Assembly (NCBI GenBank): GCA_024398665.1
Contig: JAKSIS010000005.1
Location: 1 to 64,000 of the forward strand
Length of the DNA stretch: 64,000 nt
Reading direction: 5' to 3'
Origin: Bacteroidaceae bacterium
GTDB lineage: Bacteria; Bacteroidota; Bacteroidia; Bacteroidales; Bacteroidaceae
A model generated the notes under the pieces. It saw nothing but the letters and a program-made list of their open reading frames with translations. It was not told the DNA's origin and did no database searches. The position numbers were made by a program, and so were the translations under genes. Below are positions 33,634-43,650 of this stretch, one piece after another (within the stretch, counting starts at the first letter, position 1; every line of letters begins with the position of its first letter).

Positions 33634-33806
33634 TAAATCACTTTCAATCTACCAATTTCCAGTTTCGCACAGTATTTCATAAGATTCCGGCACGAGTCCG
33701 CTCCTTACGCCAGTAAGCACAGGCAGGCAAACCAACCAGTACGTGAGATAATTATCAGAAAAACCCATAACAGGCTTCAATCATATGTCACGGTTGCATG
33801 AAAAGA
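33634..33806. other. Intergenic stretch, nothing recognised
   Basis: Between the TlpA-like gene and the terminator before fumarase I see no gene, repeat or clear site. Confidence 0.5.
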
Positions 33807-33829
33807 AGAGGCTTGCGTCTCTTTTTTTT
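33807..33829 (+). terminator. Intrinsic terminator upstream of fumarase
   Basis: AGAGGC (33807-33812) and GTCTCT (33817-33822) pair with one G-T and a 4-base loop, followed by seven T. It ends plus-strand transcripts just before the fumarase -7 box. Confidence 0.65.
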
Positions 33830-33830
33830 A

Positions 33831-33866
33831 TATTTTTGCGCGTGTTATGTAATTTGAGTCAAATTA
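33831..33866 (+). promoter_or_regulatory. Fumarase promoter and 17-bp palindrome
   Basis: TATTTTTG (33831-33838) is a -7 element 41 bp before the ATG. Just downstream, TAATTTGAGTCAAATTA (33850-33866) is a perfect 8-1-8 palindrome lying in the early 5' UTR, a candidate operator for a dimeric regulator. Confidence 0.6.
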
Positions 33867-33879
33867 GAACAATTCAGAT

Positions 33880-35526
33880 ATGGGTACAGAATTCAAGTAC
33901 GCTCCAATGTTTCAGCTCGGCAAGGACGAGACTGAGTATTATCTGCTTACAAAGGACTATGTCAGCGTAAGCGAGTTTGAAGGCAAACAGATTCTCAAGG
34001 TTCAGCCCGAGGCGCTGACCATGATGGCTAACGCAGCCTTCCGTGACGTGAGTTTCCTGCTGCGACGCTCACACAACCTGCAGGTCGCCAGGATTCTGCG
34101 TGACCCCGAGGCCAGTGAAAATGACAAGTACGTAGCTCTGACTTTCCTGCGCAACGCCGAGGTTGCCGCCAAGGGCAAGCTGCCGCTGTGCCAGGATACC
34201 GGCACAGCAATCATCCACGGCGAGAAGGGCCAGCAGGTATGGACCGGCTTCTGTGACGAAGAGGCTCTGGCAAAGGGCGTCTTCAAGACTTACACTGAAG
34301 AGAACCTGCGCTACAGCCAGAACGCTCCGCTGGACATGTACAATGAAGTGAACACCAAGTGCAACCTGCCCGCACAGATTGACCTTGAGGCTACTGAAGG
34401 CATGGAATACCGTTTCCTCATGGTAACGAAGGGCGGCGGATCAGCCAACAAGTCATACCTGTACCAGGAGACCAAGGCACGCATCCAGAACCCCGGCACA
34501 CTGATTCCCTTCCTTGTCGAGAAGATGAAGAGCCTGGGCACAGCTGCATGTCCTCCCTACCACATTGCATTCGTGATAGGCGGCACAAGCGCTGAAAAGA
34601 ACCTGCTCACCGTCAAGCTGGCATCGACCCACTACTACGACAGCCTGCCCACCACCGGTGACGAGACCGGCCGCGCCTTCCGTGACGTTGAACTGGAAGA
34701 ACAGCTCCTCAAGGAAGCCTACAAGATAGGACTCGGTGCACAGTTTGGAGGCAAGTACCTGGCTCATGACGTACGCGTGATACGTCTGCCTCGCCACGGT
34801 GCAAGCTGCCCCATCGGACTTGGAGTAAGCTGCAGCGCTGACCGCAACATCAAGGCCAAGATCAACAAGGACGGCATATGGATTGAAAAGATGGACGACA
34901 AACCGTACGAGCTGATTCCAGAAGAACTGCGTCAGGCAGGTGAGGGCGATGCCGTAAAGGTTGATCTGAACCGCCCCATGAGCGAGGTCTGCAAGCAGCT
35001 CTCACAGTACCCCGTCAGCACCCGTCTGTCACTGAACGGCACCATCATTGTAGGCCGTGACATAGCCCACGCCAAGATCAAGGCACGCCTTGATGCCGGT
35101 CAGGGCATGCCCCAGTACCTCAAGGAGCACCCCATCTATTATGCAGGTCCCGCCAAGACTCCCGCTGGAATGGCATGCGGCTCCATGGGCCCGACAACAG
35201 CCGGCCGCATGGACCCGTATGTTGACGAATTCCAGGCAGGCGGCGGCTCCATGATCATGCTTGCCAAGGGCAACCGTTCACAGGCCGTGACCGATGCCTG
35301 CAAGAAGCACGGCGGCTTCTACCTGGGTTCAATAGGCGGCCCCGCTGCCATCCTGGCACAGAACAACATCAAGTCAATCGAATGCGTGGAATATCCCGAA
35401 CTGGGTATGGAAGCCATCTGGAAGATTGAAGTCGAAGACTTCCCCGCATTCATTCTTGTTGATGATAAAGGAAATGATTTTTTCAAACAGCTCAAACCCT
35501 GTGAAGGCTGCAGCATTTTGAAGTGA
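33880..35526 (+). CDS. fumA: Class I (iron-sulfur) fumarate hydratase
   Basis: 548 residues, the normal length of the fused two-domain class I enzyme. PLCQDTGTA with C104 supplies one 4Fe-4S ligand; further conserved cysteines lie in [12 protein letters not shown] and [23 protein letters not shown], the latter in the C-terminal beta domain. It hydrates fumarate to malate in the cytoplasm, part of the branched TCA/fumarate-respiration route of anaerobic Bacteroidales. The fused [4Fe-4S] form is oxygen-sensitive. holB follows after one base. Confidence 0.96.
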   Translation: MGTEFKYAPMFQLGKDETEYYLLTKDYVSVSEFEGKQILKVQPEALTMMANAAFRDVSFLLRRSHNLQVARILRDPEASENDKYVALTFLRNAEVAAKGKLPLCQDTGTAIIHGEKGQQVWTGFCDEEALAKGVFKTYTEENLRYSQNAPLDMYNEVNTKCNLPAQIDLEATEGMEYRFLMVTKGGGSANKSYLYQETKARIQNPGTLIPFLVEKMKSLGTAACPPYHIAFVIGGTSAEKNLLTVKLASTHYYDSLPTTGDETGRAFRDVELEEQLLKEAYKIGLGAQFGGKYLAHDVRVIRLPRHGASCPIGLGVSCSADRNIKAKINKDGIWIEKMDDKPYELIPEELRQAGEGDAVKVDLNRPMSEVCKQLSQYPVSTRLSLNGTIIVGRDIAHAKIKARLDAGQGMPQYLKEHPIYYAGPAKTPAGMACGSMGPTTAGRMDPYVDEFQAGGGSMIMLAKGNRSQAVTDACKKHGGFYLGSIGGPAAILAQNNIKSIECVEYPELGMEAIWKIEVEDFPAFILVDDKGNDFFKQLKPCEGCSILK

Positions 35527-35527
35527 C

Positions 35528-36658
35528 ATGTATTTCAAGGACATAGTCGGACAGGAGGATGTGATAGGGCGTCTGGTACAGGACGCCCGCAAGGGCATTG
35601 TGCCCCACGCCCTGCTGCTGGCCGGTCCTGAAGGCACCGGAAAACTGCAGACAGCAATAGCGTTCGCACGCTATCTGCTGTGTGCGCATCCCGGCGGCGA
35701 AGATGCATGCGGCCAGTGCCCGTCATGCGTCAAGATGGACAAGCTGGTACACCCTGACCTGCATTTTGTCTTCCCCGTCATAAACAGGGGCTCATCGGAA
35801 AACCCCACCAGGTCCGATGACGAAATAGCCAAATGGCGCCAGGCAGTCCTGGAGAAGCGCTATTTCAGTTATGAGGAATGGCTGCGGGAACTGGGACCCG
35901 ACAACAAGCAGGCGCAGATATGCACAAAGGAAAGTGAATCAGTCAATGCCAAACTGGCGCTGAAGTCTGTTGAAGGCGGCTACAAGATCATGATAATATG
36001 GCATCCGGAAAAGATGCATCCCAACTGCGCCAACGCCCTGCTCAAACTTCTTGAAGAACCGCCTGCCATGACAGTTTTCATGCTTGTCAGTGACGCGCCT
36101 GAAAACATCCTTGAAACGATAGTGAGCCGTACCCAGCGCATAGATTTCAAACGTCTGCCCGAAAAGGCGGTGGCGGAAAGGCTTACAGGCCCCGGCTACG
36201 GACTTGATTCAGCCCAGGCGCAGCAGATAGCCCACCTCAGTGCCGGCAGCTGGCTGAAAGCCATGACCGCACTGCGCATCAATGAGGAAAGTGAAACGTT
36301 TCTGGATTACTTCATCCAGCTCATGCGGCTGTCATACGGACGCAGAATCCGTGATCTCAAGGACTGGTCCGATGCCATGGCCGCAGGCAACCGCGAATGG
36401 CAGAAACGCTTTCTCGCATACTGCCAGCGCATGATACGTGAAAACTTTATCTGCAATTTCCATATTCCGCAGCTCAATTACATGACGGAAAGGGAAGCGC
36501 AGTTCTCAGTAAGGTTCGCCCCTTACGTGAATGAGAACAACATCATGGGACTGACGGACCTGCTGTCCGCAGCCCAGCGTGACATAGAACAGAACGTTAA
36601 TTCAAAGATGGTCTTCTTTGACCTTTCACTCAAGACCATCATGCTTATGAAACAGTGA
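35528..36658 (+). CDS. holB: DNA polymerase III delta' subunit
   Basis: 376 residues. AAA+ clamp-loader fold: DIVGQEDVIGRL and PHALLLAGPEGTGKLQ (33-40), a Walker A lacking the usual Ser/Thr after the Lys, consistent with a non-hydrolysing delta' subunit. C52, C61, C64 and C67 form the zinc module; NALLKLLEEPP and SRTQRIDFKRL are the sensor regions. An insertion of about 60 residues after VFPVIN is common in Bacteroidetes homologues. Part of the sliding-clamp loader. Confidence 0.92.
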   Translation: MYFKDIVGQEDVIGRLVQDARKGIVPHALLLAGPEGTGKLQTAIAFARYLLCAHPGGEDACGQCPSCVKMDKLVHPDLHFVFPVINRGSSENPTRSDDEIAKWRQAVLEKRYFSYEEWLRELGPDNKQAQICTKESESVNAKLALKSVEGGYKIMIIWHPEKMHPNCANALLKLLEEPPAMTVFMLVSDAPENILETIVSRTQRIDFKRLPEKAVAERLTGPGYGLDSAQAQQIAHLSAGSWLKAMTALRINEESETFLDYFIQLMRLSYGRRIRDLKDWSDAMAAGNREWQKRFLAYCQRMIRENFICNFHIPQLNYMTEREAQFSVRFAPYVNENNIMGLTDLLSAAQRDIEQNVNSKMVFFDLSLKTIMLMKQ

Positions 36659-36659
36659 T

Positions 36660-37970
36660 ATGGACGATTTCATACTTGGTGACGGCAGCGGTACCATAAG
36701 CTGCAAGGGTTGCGGCAGAAGCATGGGCCAGCTGCATTCCTTTGACTATCTGGCCGACATACCCGGAGCCGCCGGTGAGGGCGGTTATGTTGAAGTCCAG
36801 TTCAAGAACACCCGCAAGGGGTTCTTCCTGAATTCAAACAACCTGCCTCTGGAGAAGGGCGACATTGTTGCCGTCGAAGCATCTCCCGGCCATGACATAG
36901 GAACAGTCACCATGACCGGACGTCTGGTGGCCCTCCAGATGAAGAAGGCCAACCTGCGCCCCGACGTTGAGATAAAGCGCGTATACCGCAAGGCCCGTGA
37001 AGTGGACATGGAGAAATATGCCGAGGCCAAAGCCCGCGAACATGACACCATGATACGCTCGCGCCAGATTGCCAAGGACCTCGGACTTGAAATGAAGATA
37101 GGTGACGTTGAATTTCAGGGTGACGGCGGAAAGGCCATATTCTACTACATTGCTGACGGCCGCGTTGATTTCCGCCAGCTTATCAAGGATCTTGCCGCAG
37201 CCTTCCACGTGCGCATCGAAATGAAACAGATAGGTGCCCGTCAGGAAGCCGGACGCATAGGCGGAATAGGGCCCTGCGGACGTGAGCTGTGCTGCACCAC
37301 ATGGATGACCAGTTTCGTGTCAGTGTCCACCGGCGCCGCCCGTTATCAGGACCTTTCGACCAATCCCCAGAAACTGGCAGGCCAGTGCGCCAAGCTGAAA
37401 TGCTGCCTGAACTATGAAGTTGACACCTATGTGGAATGCCAGAAACGTTTTCCGTCACGCGACATTCCGCTTGAGACGCTTGACAACACATATTATTTCT
37501 TCAAGGCCGATATACTGAACGGACAGCTGTCCTATTCGACTGACAAGGCATTTGCCGCCAATCTGGAGACCATCACCCCTGAACGCGCGCTTGAAGTGAT
37601 TGCCATGAACCGCAAGGGAGAGAAGCCTGCGAACCTTGATGAGAATGCGGTCCGTACCGATTCACGTATCAGCAATGACATTCTCGATGAAGGTGACCTG
37701 TCACGCTTCGACAAGAAGAAAAAGAAGAAAAAGAACCGCGGCCACGGACATCGTGACGGCCAGAATGACCAGCAGGGACAGCAGCAGAATCAGCAGGAAC
37801 AGAAACAGGGACAGCAGGAGGAGAGACAGGAGCGCCATGGCCAGCAGCAGAACCAAAACCGTCAGGGAATGCAGCAGAACCGTCACGGCAGGCAGCAGAA
37901 CCGTCAGGGAAGACCGCAGAACCGTCAGGACCGTCAGGAAAAACCCGAATCAGGCGAAGGTGCTCAGTAA
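36660..37970 (+). CDS. PSP1/RicT-like protein with low-complexity tail
   Basis: 436 residues. Residues about 35-290 match the PSP1 domain family (YaaT/RicT): KGDIVAVEASPGHDIGTVT, RIGGIGPCGRELCCTTWM and GQCAKLKCCLNYEVD with its conserved cysteines, which in Bacillus RicT take part in Fe-S cluster binding in a Y-complex that affects RNA processing. From about 350 the tail is K-rich then a Q/N/R repeat (QQNRQGRPQNRQ). It begins one base after holB and its end overlaps the convergent rodA stop by 7 bp. Confidence 0.88.
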   Translation: MDDFILGDGSGTISCKGCGRSMGQLHSFDYLADIPGAAGEGGYVEVQFKNTRKGFFLNSNNLPLEKGDIVAVEASPGHDIGTVTMTGRLVALQMKKANLRPDVEIKRVYRKAREVDMEKYAEAKAREHDTMIRSRQIAKDLGLEMKIGDVEFQGDGGKAIFYYIADGRVDFRQLIKDLAAAFHVRIEMKQIGARQEAGRIGGIGPCGRELCCTTWMTSFVSVSTGAARYQDLSTNPQKLAGQCAKLKCCLNYEVDTYVECQKRFPSRDIPLETLDNTYYFFKADILNGQLSYSTDKAFAANLETITPERALEVIAMNRKGEKPANLDENAVRTDSRISNDILDEGDLSRFDKKKKKKKNRGHGHRDGQNDQQGQQQNQQEQKQGQQEERQERHGQQQNQNRQGMQQNRHGRQQNRQGRPQNRQDRQEKPESGEGAQ

Positions 37971-39421
37971 CTGTTGCCCCGTTCACAGTCTATCCTGAGA
38001 AAGACTGAAATCAACAGGGTGAACCCCCATAGGGACGATCCGCCATAGCTGAAGAAAGGCAGGGGTATGCCTATTACCGGCGTTATGCCCAGCACCATAC
38101 CTATGTTGATGAACAGGTGGAACAGCAGAATGCTCACCACCGAATAGCCGTATACCCGTCCGAACACTGATGTCTGCCGTTCCGAAAGGCTTATAAGGCG
38201 CAGAAGCAGCGCCATGTACAGCAGCAGTACGGACACAGACCCCAGAAAGCCCTTCTCTTCACCAACCGTACAGAAGATGAAGTCAGTGTCCTGTTCCGGA
38301 ACGTATTTCAGTTTGGTCTGCGTGCCCTTCATGAACCCCTTGCCGGCAAAGCCTCCTGACCCGATGGCAATCATTGACTGGTGCACATTGTACCCTGCCC
38401 CGTGAATGTCCTCCTCGAGTCCCAGAATGACATTGATTCTGGTACGCTGATGGTCAGCCAGGATATCATTGAAGACATAGTCAACTGAGAACAGATAGCA
38501 TATTGAACACAGGCTGAAGGCAATGACAAGCCAGTATCGGCGTACAAGATTCTTCATTGCATGGAATGCAAGATAAATGCATGAAGCCACGCCAAGAGCA
38601 ATCTGCAGATATGTCACTTTGAAGGGGATCACCGTAAGGGACAGGGAGAGTCCCAGCAGCATTCCGCCGGTACTTATGGCAAGAACTGCAAGCCCCACTT
38701 TACGGTTATTCTGTATTATTCCGGCAAGGACCGCAGTAATCAGATTAATTATGGTCAGCACCAGCCATGTCCCCACATCAAAAGGCTGGCCGTGGAACGG
38801 CACGGCTCCGTATTTTATGCCCAGTATGAAAAAGACAACGGCGCAGAAGCCCACCAGCAGCACATTTCCGGTCATACCCTCACGGAACAGGACCAGGAAA
38901 AAGGCCATATAGACAAGTGCCGATCCCGTTTCCTTCTGTCCCACAATCAGCACCATCGGGAACAGGAAGAAAAGAGCCGCCTTCAGGGAATCCTTCATGC
39001 GGTCCGCATGGAACTCAAAGCGGTCAATGTACTTGGCAAGGGCCAGCGCCGTGGCAAATTTCGCGAATTCGGCAGGCTGCAGACTGACAGGCCCCATCAC
39101 AAGCCACGACCGGGAACCCTTTGTGTCCGGGGCAATGAAAATGGTCACTACAAGCAGGGCCATCAGCGCCATATATATGAAATACGCATATGTGTTCATG
39201 AAACTCTGGGTGACGGACAGGACAATGGCCCCCACCACCAGTGCGCATGAAATCCACACCAGCTGCTTGCCGGGGCGGCTGGCAAAGGAGAACAGGTCCG
39301 GATTGTTGGCATCAGCACTGGCACCGCATATGCTGAACCATCCGCACACCATGATTGCAAGAACCAGCAGAACCGTCAGCCAGTCCAGTTTCCCTATTAC
39401 ATCAACGCTCCTCCGTACCAT
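37964..39421 (-). CDS. rodA: Rod shape-determining SEDS glycosyltransferase
   Basis: 485 residues with about ten to twelve membrane segments. SEDS signatures are visible: WLVMGPVSLQPAEFAKFATALALAKY with its catalytic-loop surroundings, TDFIFCTVGEEKGFLGS and IPLPFFSYGGSSLWG. RodA polymerises glycan strands with its partner PBP2, encoded directly upstream and overlapping by 20 bp. An insert of about 100 residues with extra helices (around 210-320) is typical of Bacteroidetes RodA. Last gene of the mre operon. Confidence 0.95.
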   Translation of the reverse strand: MVRRSVDVIGKLDWLTVLLVLAIMVCGWFSICGASADANNPDLFSFASRPGKQLVWISCALVVGAIVLSVTQSFMNTYAYFIYMALMALLVVTIFIAPDTKGSRSWLVMGPVSLQPAEFAKFATALALAKYIDRFEFHADRMKDSLKAALFFLFPMVLIVGQKETGSALVYMAFFLVLFREGMTGNVLLVGFCAVVFFILGIKYGAVPFHGQPFDVGTWLVLTIINLITAVLAGIIQNNRKVGLAVLAISTGGMLLGLSLSLTVIPFKVTYLQIALGVASCIYLAFHAMKNLVRRYWLVIAFSLCSICYLFSVDYVFNDILADHQRTRINVILGLEEDIHGAGYNVHQSMIAIGSGGFAGKGFMKGTQTKLKYVPEQDTDFIFCTVGEEKGFLGSVSVLLLYMALLLRLISLSERQTSVFGRVYGYSVVSILLFHLFINIGMVLGITPVIGIPLPFFSYGGSSLWGFTLLISVFLRIDCERGNSY

Positions 39422-41246
39422 AGTTGATTTTCCTCATCGAGAAGTCTTCAGCCTTCATGCTGCTTTCCTTGCTCAGCGTTCCGGTTATGTACTGTTCCAT
39501 CATCAGGGCCCCTATGGGCACTCCGTAAACCGCGCCGAAACCGCCGTTCTCAACATACACGGCAATTGCTATCTGCGGATTCTCCATCGGTGCAAAACCC
39601 ATGAAGACCGAATGGTCATGTCCCTTGTTCTGTGCCGTTCCTGTCTTTCCGCAAACCTGATATGCTGCGGTATTGGCGGCACGGCAGGTTCCGTCAAGGA
39701 CTGACTGGCGCATGCCCTGGACAACAATCTCATAATTCCTGCGGTCCACACCCACATAATGGCGTTCAAGATATGACGAATCTATCTGCCCGTTCTCTAT
39801 CTCCCTTACCACATGAGGCTTCACATAGTAGCCGCGGTTTGCAATAGTTGCACCCAGATTGGCTATCTGCAGTGGGGTGAGAGTGACTTCGCCCTGTCCT
39901 ATGGAATTGCTTATGGTTGTCAGACCTGTCCAGTGTCCGTTGTAGTGCCGGTCATAGTAGTCCGAATTGGGAATCATGCCGCGTGATTCGCCGGGCAGGT
40001 CAACGCCCAGAGTATAACCGAATCCCATATCCACCATATAATCCTTCCATACGGTCAGCGCCTTCTGCGGAGTCCCGTATCGGTCAGCACCTATCATCCT
40101 GTAATAGCCCCAGCAGAAATAGCCGTTGCATGATGTCGCTATGGCCGGAATAAGCTTGAGAGGTGACGAATGCGAATGGCAGCCTACTCTGAGACCGGCA
40201 TGTACGAAACCTCCGGTACATGGGAACAGTGTTTCAGTGTTTATTATTCCTTCCTGCAGGAATGTCAGGGCCTGCGCGGTCTTGAATGTCGACCCCGGCG
40301 GATAAGTGCCCTGTATGGTGCGGTTAAGCAGCGGTTTGTCGTTCTGTGCGGCCAGACGCTGGTAGTTCTCGCCGCGGTGACGTCCCATAAGCTGCGACGG
40401 TCCGAATGAAGGCGATGACACCAGGCACAGTATTTCACCCGTTGACGGCTCAATGGCGACAATGCTGCCAATCTTGTTCTGCATGAGCTTTTCACCCAGC
40501 ATCTGCAGGTCTATGTCAATACTCAGTTTCAGATTGCTGCCCGACACCGGAGCCACATCATATTCACCGTTGCGGTAACTGCCCTGTATGCGGCCGTAGG
40601 CATCCTTGAGCATGACTTCAGTCCCCTTTTCCCCGCGCAGGATCTTTTCATAGTACTTCTCCACCCCCTGCTTGCCTATGAAGTCACCCTGGACATAATA
40701 GTCATCGTTTGAGATATCGGATTTGGAAACTTCACCTATGTCACCCAGCAGGTGCGCTCCGGCCTCATAATAGTACTTGCGGAACGAACGGTTCTCTATG
40801 TCGAACCCGCTGAACATGTAAAGGTTCTCCCTGAAGTCCGATATTTCAGCAATCGAGAGCTGTGAAAGAAACACCTGGCGCGTGTACGGCGAATAGCCGG
40901 GATTCTTGCGGCGGTTCCTGATATCGGCCATGCGCTCCTGAAAATATTCGGGCGTAATGTCAAGAGCCGTACAAAGGGCAAGCGTGTCAAGGTCCTTGAC
41001 GTTGCGCATGACCACCACCACGTCATATGACGGCTGGTTGCCTACAATCATCCTTCCCTTGCGGTCATACAGCACGCCGCGCATGGGGTATACGGTACGG
41101 TTGTACAGAGCGTTGTTGTCAGCGGAATCACGGTACTGGCGGTCAATGACCTGGATGGAGAACAGACGTACGGTATAGACCAGCACCACGGCCAGAACCA
41201 TGGCGCCTATCACGTATTTCCTGTTGTCATACCTGTGGTTCTTCAC
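39402..41246 (-). CDS. mrdA: Penicillin-binding protein 2
   Basis: 614 residues. One membrane anchor (about 11-31), pedestal domain, then a transpeptidase domain with S319-T-F-K322, SCNGYFCW (SxN) and KTGTAQN (KTG). PBP2 cross-links peptidoglycan during side-wall elongation with RodA. It overlaps mreD by 4 bp and rodA by 20 bp, so stoichiometric synthesis is likely. Confidence 0.96.
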   Translation of the reverse strand: MKNHRYDNRKYVIGAMVLAVVLVYTVRLFSIQVIDRQYRDSADNNALYNRTVYPMRGVLYDRKGRMIVGNQPSYDVVVVMRNVKDLDTLALCTALDITPEYFQERMADIRNRRKNPGYSPYTRQVFLSQLSIAEISDFRENLYMFSGFDIENRSFRKYYYEAGAHLLGDIGEVSKSDISNDDYYVQGDFIGKQGVEKYYEKILRGEKGTEVMLKDAYGRIQGSYRNGEYDVAPVSGSNLKLSIDIDLQMLGEKLMQNKIGSIVAIEPSTGEILCLVSSPSFGPSQLMGRHRGENYQRLAAQNDKPLLNRTIQGTYPPGSTFKTAQALTFLQEGIINTETLFPCTGGFVHAGLRVGCHSHSSPLKLIPAIATSCNGYFCWGYYRMIGADRYGTPQKALTVWKDYMVDMGFGYTLGVDLPGESRGMIPNSDYYDRHYNGHWTGLTTISNSIGQGEVTLTPLQIANLGATIANRGYYVKPHVVREIENGQIDSSYLERHYVGVDRRNYEIVVQGMRQSVLDGTCRAANTAAYQVCGKTGTAQNKGHDHSVFMGFAPMENPQIAIAVYVENGGFGAVYGVPIGALMMEQYITGTLSKESSMKAEDFSMRKINYGTEER

Positions 41247-41773
41247 TTCACCGGGTGTCTGCTGCGGTCCGACTTGCTGAACGATATGTCAACCACAAGC
41301 ATTATGACAAATGTAAGCAGTGAACTGAGCACCACTTTCGCCACAAGGACAAACCAGTCCTCCAGCGGAATGCTGCGCAAAAGGAAATATGTCATATGGT
41401 GGATGACTGTCGCTACAAAGATATATCCGGCAAAAGCCCCCTGCCCCATGCTGATACGGCCCGGACGGATAACGTCACGGCGGTCATGTGTCACGAACAG
41501 GTTTATGAGCGGCGGCTGGACAAGCCCCAGAAGAGTGGCCGATGCCGCATGCATGCCCGGAGTGCCGGTTGACAGGTCTATGGCCAGCCCCAGGAAGAAA
41601 CTCCACAGAAGAACGGAACTCCTTGACATTGAAGTGTCCGAACGGACTATCAGCCATATGTAGAAAAGCGGCGTGACATATCCGAACAGATTTATCCTGT
41701 TCAGGAAAAGCACCTGCAGCAGAGCAAGTCCCAGCAGCGCCCCAAGCCGTTTCAGAAATGACACCGTATCCAT
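41243..41773 (-). CDS. mreD: Rod shape-determining protein MreD
   Basis: 176 residues, five to six hydrophobic helices, small as expected for MreD. Recognition rests on position between mreC and mrdA and on FLNRINLFGYVTPLFYIWLI and LGLAIDLSTGTPGMHAASATLLGL, which resemble family motifs. Inner-membrane component of the elongasome. Confidence 0.9.
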   Translation of the reverse strand: MDTVSFLKRLGALLGLALLQVLFLNRINLFGYVTPLFYIWLIVRSDTSMSRSSVLLWSFFLGLAIDLSTGTPGMHAASATLLGLVQPPLINLFVTHDRRDVIRPGRISMGQGAFAGYIFVATVIHHMTYFLLRSIPLEDWFVLVAKVVLSSLLTFVIMLVVDISFSKSDRSRHPVK

Positions 41774-41780
41774 ATTGCCG

Positions 41781-42593
41781 TCATTTTGGAATGCTTTCCT
41801 TCAGTTCTTCAAGTTCAGGATCAGGACGGCGGGCATACACATACACCCAGCCCAGATTGCCCATATCAGCAGCAAGCAGCACGCTGACCTTAAGCCAGTA
41901 GCCGTTGGCTGAAGGCTCCACTGCGTCAACGTATCCCACGGGAATGCCTTCGGGAAAGACCGATGAATAGCCGCTTGTAACTATCGTGTCACCGGCCTTG
42001 ACATCGGAATGGTATGGAATGTCAGTCAGCACGGCATGATAGGGATCACCGCCCTTCCATTCCAGAAATCCGAAACTGCCACCGCCCTTAACCTTGCAGC
42101 TTATGCTGCTCTTGCCGTTCAGCACGGGCAGCACTATGGAATTGTGCCTGCCGGACAACATGACAACGCCTACGACCCCTGTGGAGCCGTAGACGCCCAT
42201 ACCCTTTCCGACACCGTCAGTGCTGCCTCGGTTTATGGTAATGTAATTGTCATCCTTGCGGACCGAATTGTCAATCACGCGTGCCGCCATGACAGTCCCG
42301 CCGCCAAGCGAAGCGGCCTGGAATGCCACTGCGCTGTCAGCAAGTTCCAGAAGACGGCCATGAAGCCTGGAGTTCTCCGCCACCAGCATTTCGTTCTCCT
42401 TCTTCAGACTGAAATAGCTTTCCATACCGGCCCTCCAGTCAAACATGGTGCCCGATATGCTGTTGGCCGATGTCATGAAAGCCAGCTTCTGCCGGTCGTT
42501 GAAACCGAACAGCAGCACAAGTGACACCGCTTCCAGAAGTATGAACAGGAAAACGTGGCTGTGCCTGACAATGAAATCCAGCAGAGAACGCAC
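41781..42593 (-). CDS. mreC: Rod shape-determining protein MreC
   Basis: 270 residues: one N-terminal membrane segment (about 11-31), a coiled coil (about 60-95), then the beta-rich periplasmic domain with VYGSTGVVGVVMLSGRHNSIVLPVLN and DTIVTSGYSSVFPEGIPVG. MreC links MreB to the periplasmic synthases. It follows mreB by 13 bp. Confidence 0.94.
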   Translation of the reverse strand: MRSLLDFIVRHSHVFLFILLEAVSLVLLFGFNDRQKLAFMTSANSISGTMFDWRAGMESYFSLKKENEMLVAENSRLHGRLLELADSAVAFQAASLGGGTVMAARVIDNSVRKDDNYITINRGSTDGVGKGMGVYGSTGVVGVVMLSGRHNSIVLPVLNGKSSISCKVKGGGSFGFLEWKGGDPYHAVLTDIPYHSDVKAGDTIVTSGYSSVFPEGIPVGYVDAVEPSANGYWLKVSVLLAADMGNLGWVYVYARRPDPELEELKESIPK

Positions 42594-42606
42594 GGCCCGG
42601 AATCCT

Positions 42607-43629
42607 TTATCTCATAAGGAATGAGAAACGGTCAACGTTCTTGAGTGCCACGCCTGTGCCCTTGGCCACGCTGAGCAGAGGCTCATTGGCCACATGGAAT
42701 TCAATTCCAATCTTGTCAGCCAGACGCCTGCTTATGCCGCGCAGCATGGAACCGCCGCCTGAAAGGTAGATACCGTTCCTCAGTATGTCAGCATACAGTT
42801 CGGGAGGAGTGGCCTCAAGCGCGTTCAGCACAGCGCTCTCAATCTTGGAGATGGAGCGGTCAAGACAGTGCGCTATCTCCTGATAGCATACCGGAATCGA
42901 CATGGGGAGAGCGGTGATCTTGTTCGGACCGTTCACAATGTAGTCTTCCGGAGCTTCGTCTCCAAGTTCGGTAAGTGCAGCACCGACATTGATCTTGATG
43001 CGTTCAGCCATGCGCTCACTGACCTTGACATTGTGCTGACGGCCCATATAGTCCTGGATATCGGCTGTAAAGTCGTCACCTGCCACCTTGACTGACTGGT
43101 TCGACACCAGACCGCCCAGCGATATGACGGCAATTTCAGTGGTTCCGCCGCCTATGTCGACTATCATGTTGCCCTCCGGGGCAAGCACGTCTATACCTAT
43201 TCCGATGGCTGCCGCCATGGGCTCGAAAAGCATGTACACTTCACGTCCGCCCGCATGTTCGGCGCTGTCGCGTACGGCACGCAGTTCGACTTCAGTGCTG
43301 CCTGAGGGTACGCCTATCACCATCTTCAGTGAGGGCGAGAAAAGCCTGTGGCCTATGTCAACCATGCCTATCAGACCGCGCATCATCTGTTCGCAGGCAT
43401 CGAAATCGGCTATCACGCCGTTCCTCAAAGGCCTGATGACGCGGATGTCCTTGTTTGTCTTTTCGTACATCATCTTGGCCTTGTTTCCTACTGCGACCAT
43501 CTTGTCGGTCTTGTTGTCCATGGCAACAATGGACGGCTCGTTCACAACAATACGGTCATTGAGCGTAATGATGGTATTGGCGGTGCCAAGGTCCATCGAA
43601 AGCTCCTGTGTCAATGAAAAGAGTCCCAT
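42607..43629 (-). CDS. mreB: Rod shape-determining protein MreB
   Basis: 340 residues, actin fold. Nucleotide-binding motifs: DLGTANTIITLND near the start, MIVDIGGGTTEIAVISLGG and the adenosine motif GIYLSGGGSMLRG. It assembles on the membrane and steers side-wall synthesis. 21 bp after purH and first of mreB-mreC-mreD-mrdA-rodA, so purH and the mre genes probably share a transcript. Confidence 0.97.
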   Translation of the reverse strand: MGLFSLTQELSMDLGTANTIITLNDRIVVNEPSIVAMDNKTDKMVAVGNKAKMMYEKTNKDIRVIRPLRNGVIADFDACEQMMRGLIGMVDIGHRLFSPSLKMVIGVPSGSTEVELRAVRDSAEHAGGREVYMLFEPMAAAIGIGIDVLAPEGNMIVDIGGGTTEIAVISLGGLVSNQSVKVAGDDFTADIQDYMGRQHNVKVSERMAERIKINVGAALTELGDEAPEDYIVNGPNKITALPMSIPVCYQEIAHCLDRSISKIESAVLNALEATPPELYADILRNGIYLSGGGSMLRGISRRLADKIGIEFHVANEPLLSVAKGTGVALKNVDRFSFLMR

Positions 43630-43650
43630 TATTCAAGTGTTTTTGTTAAA

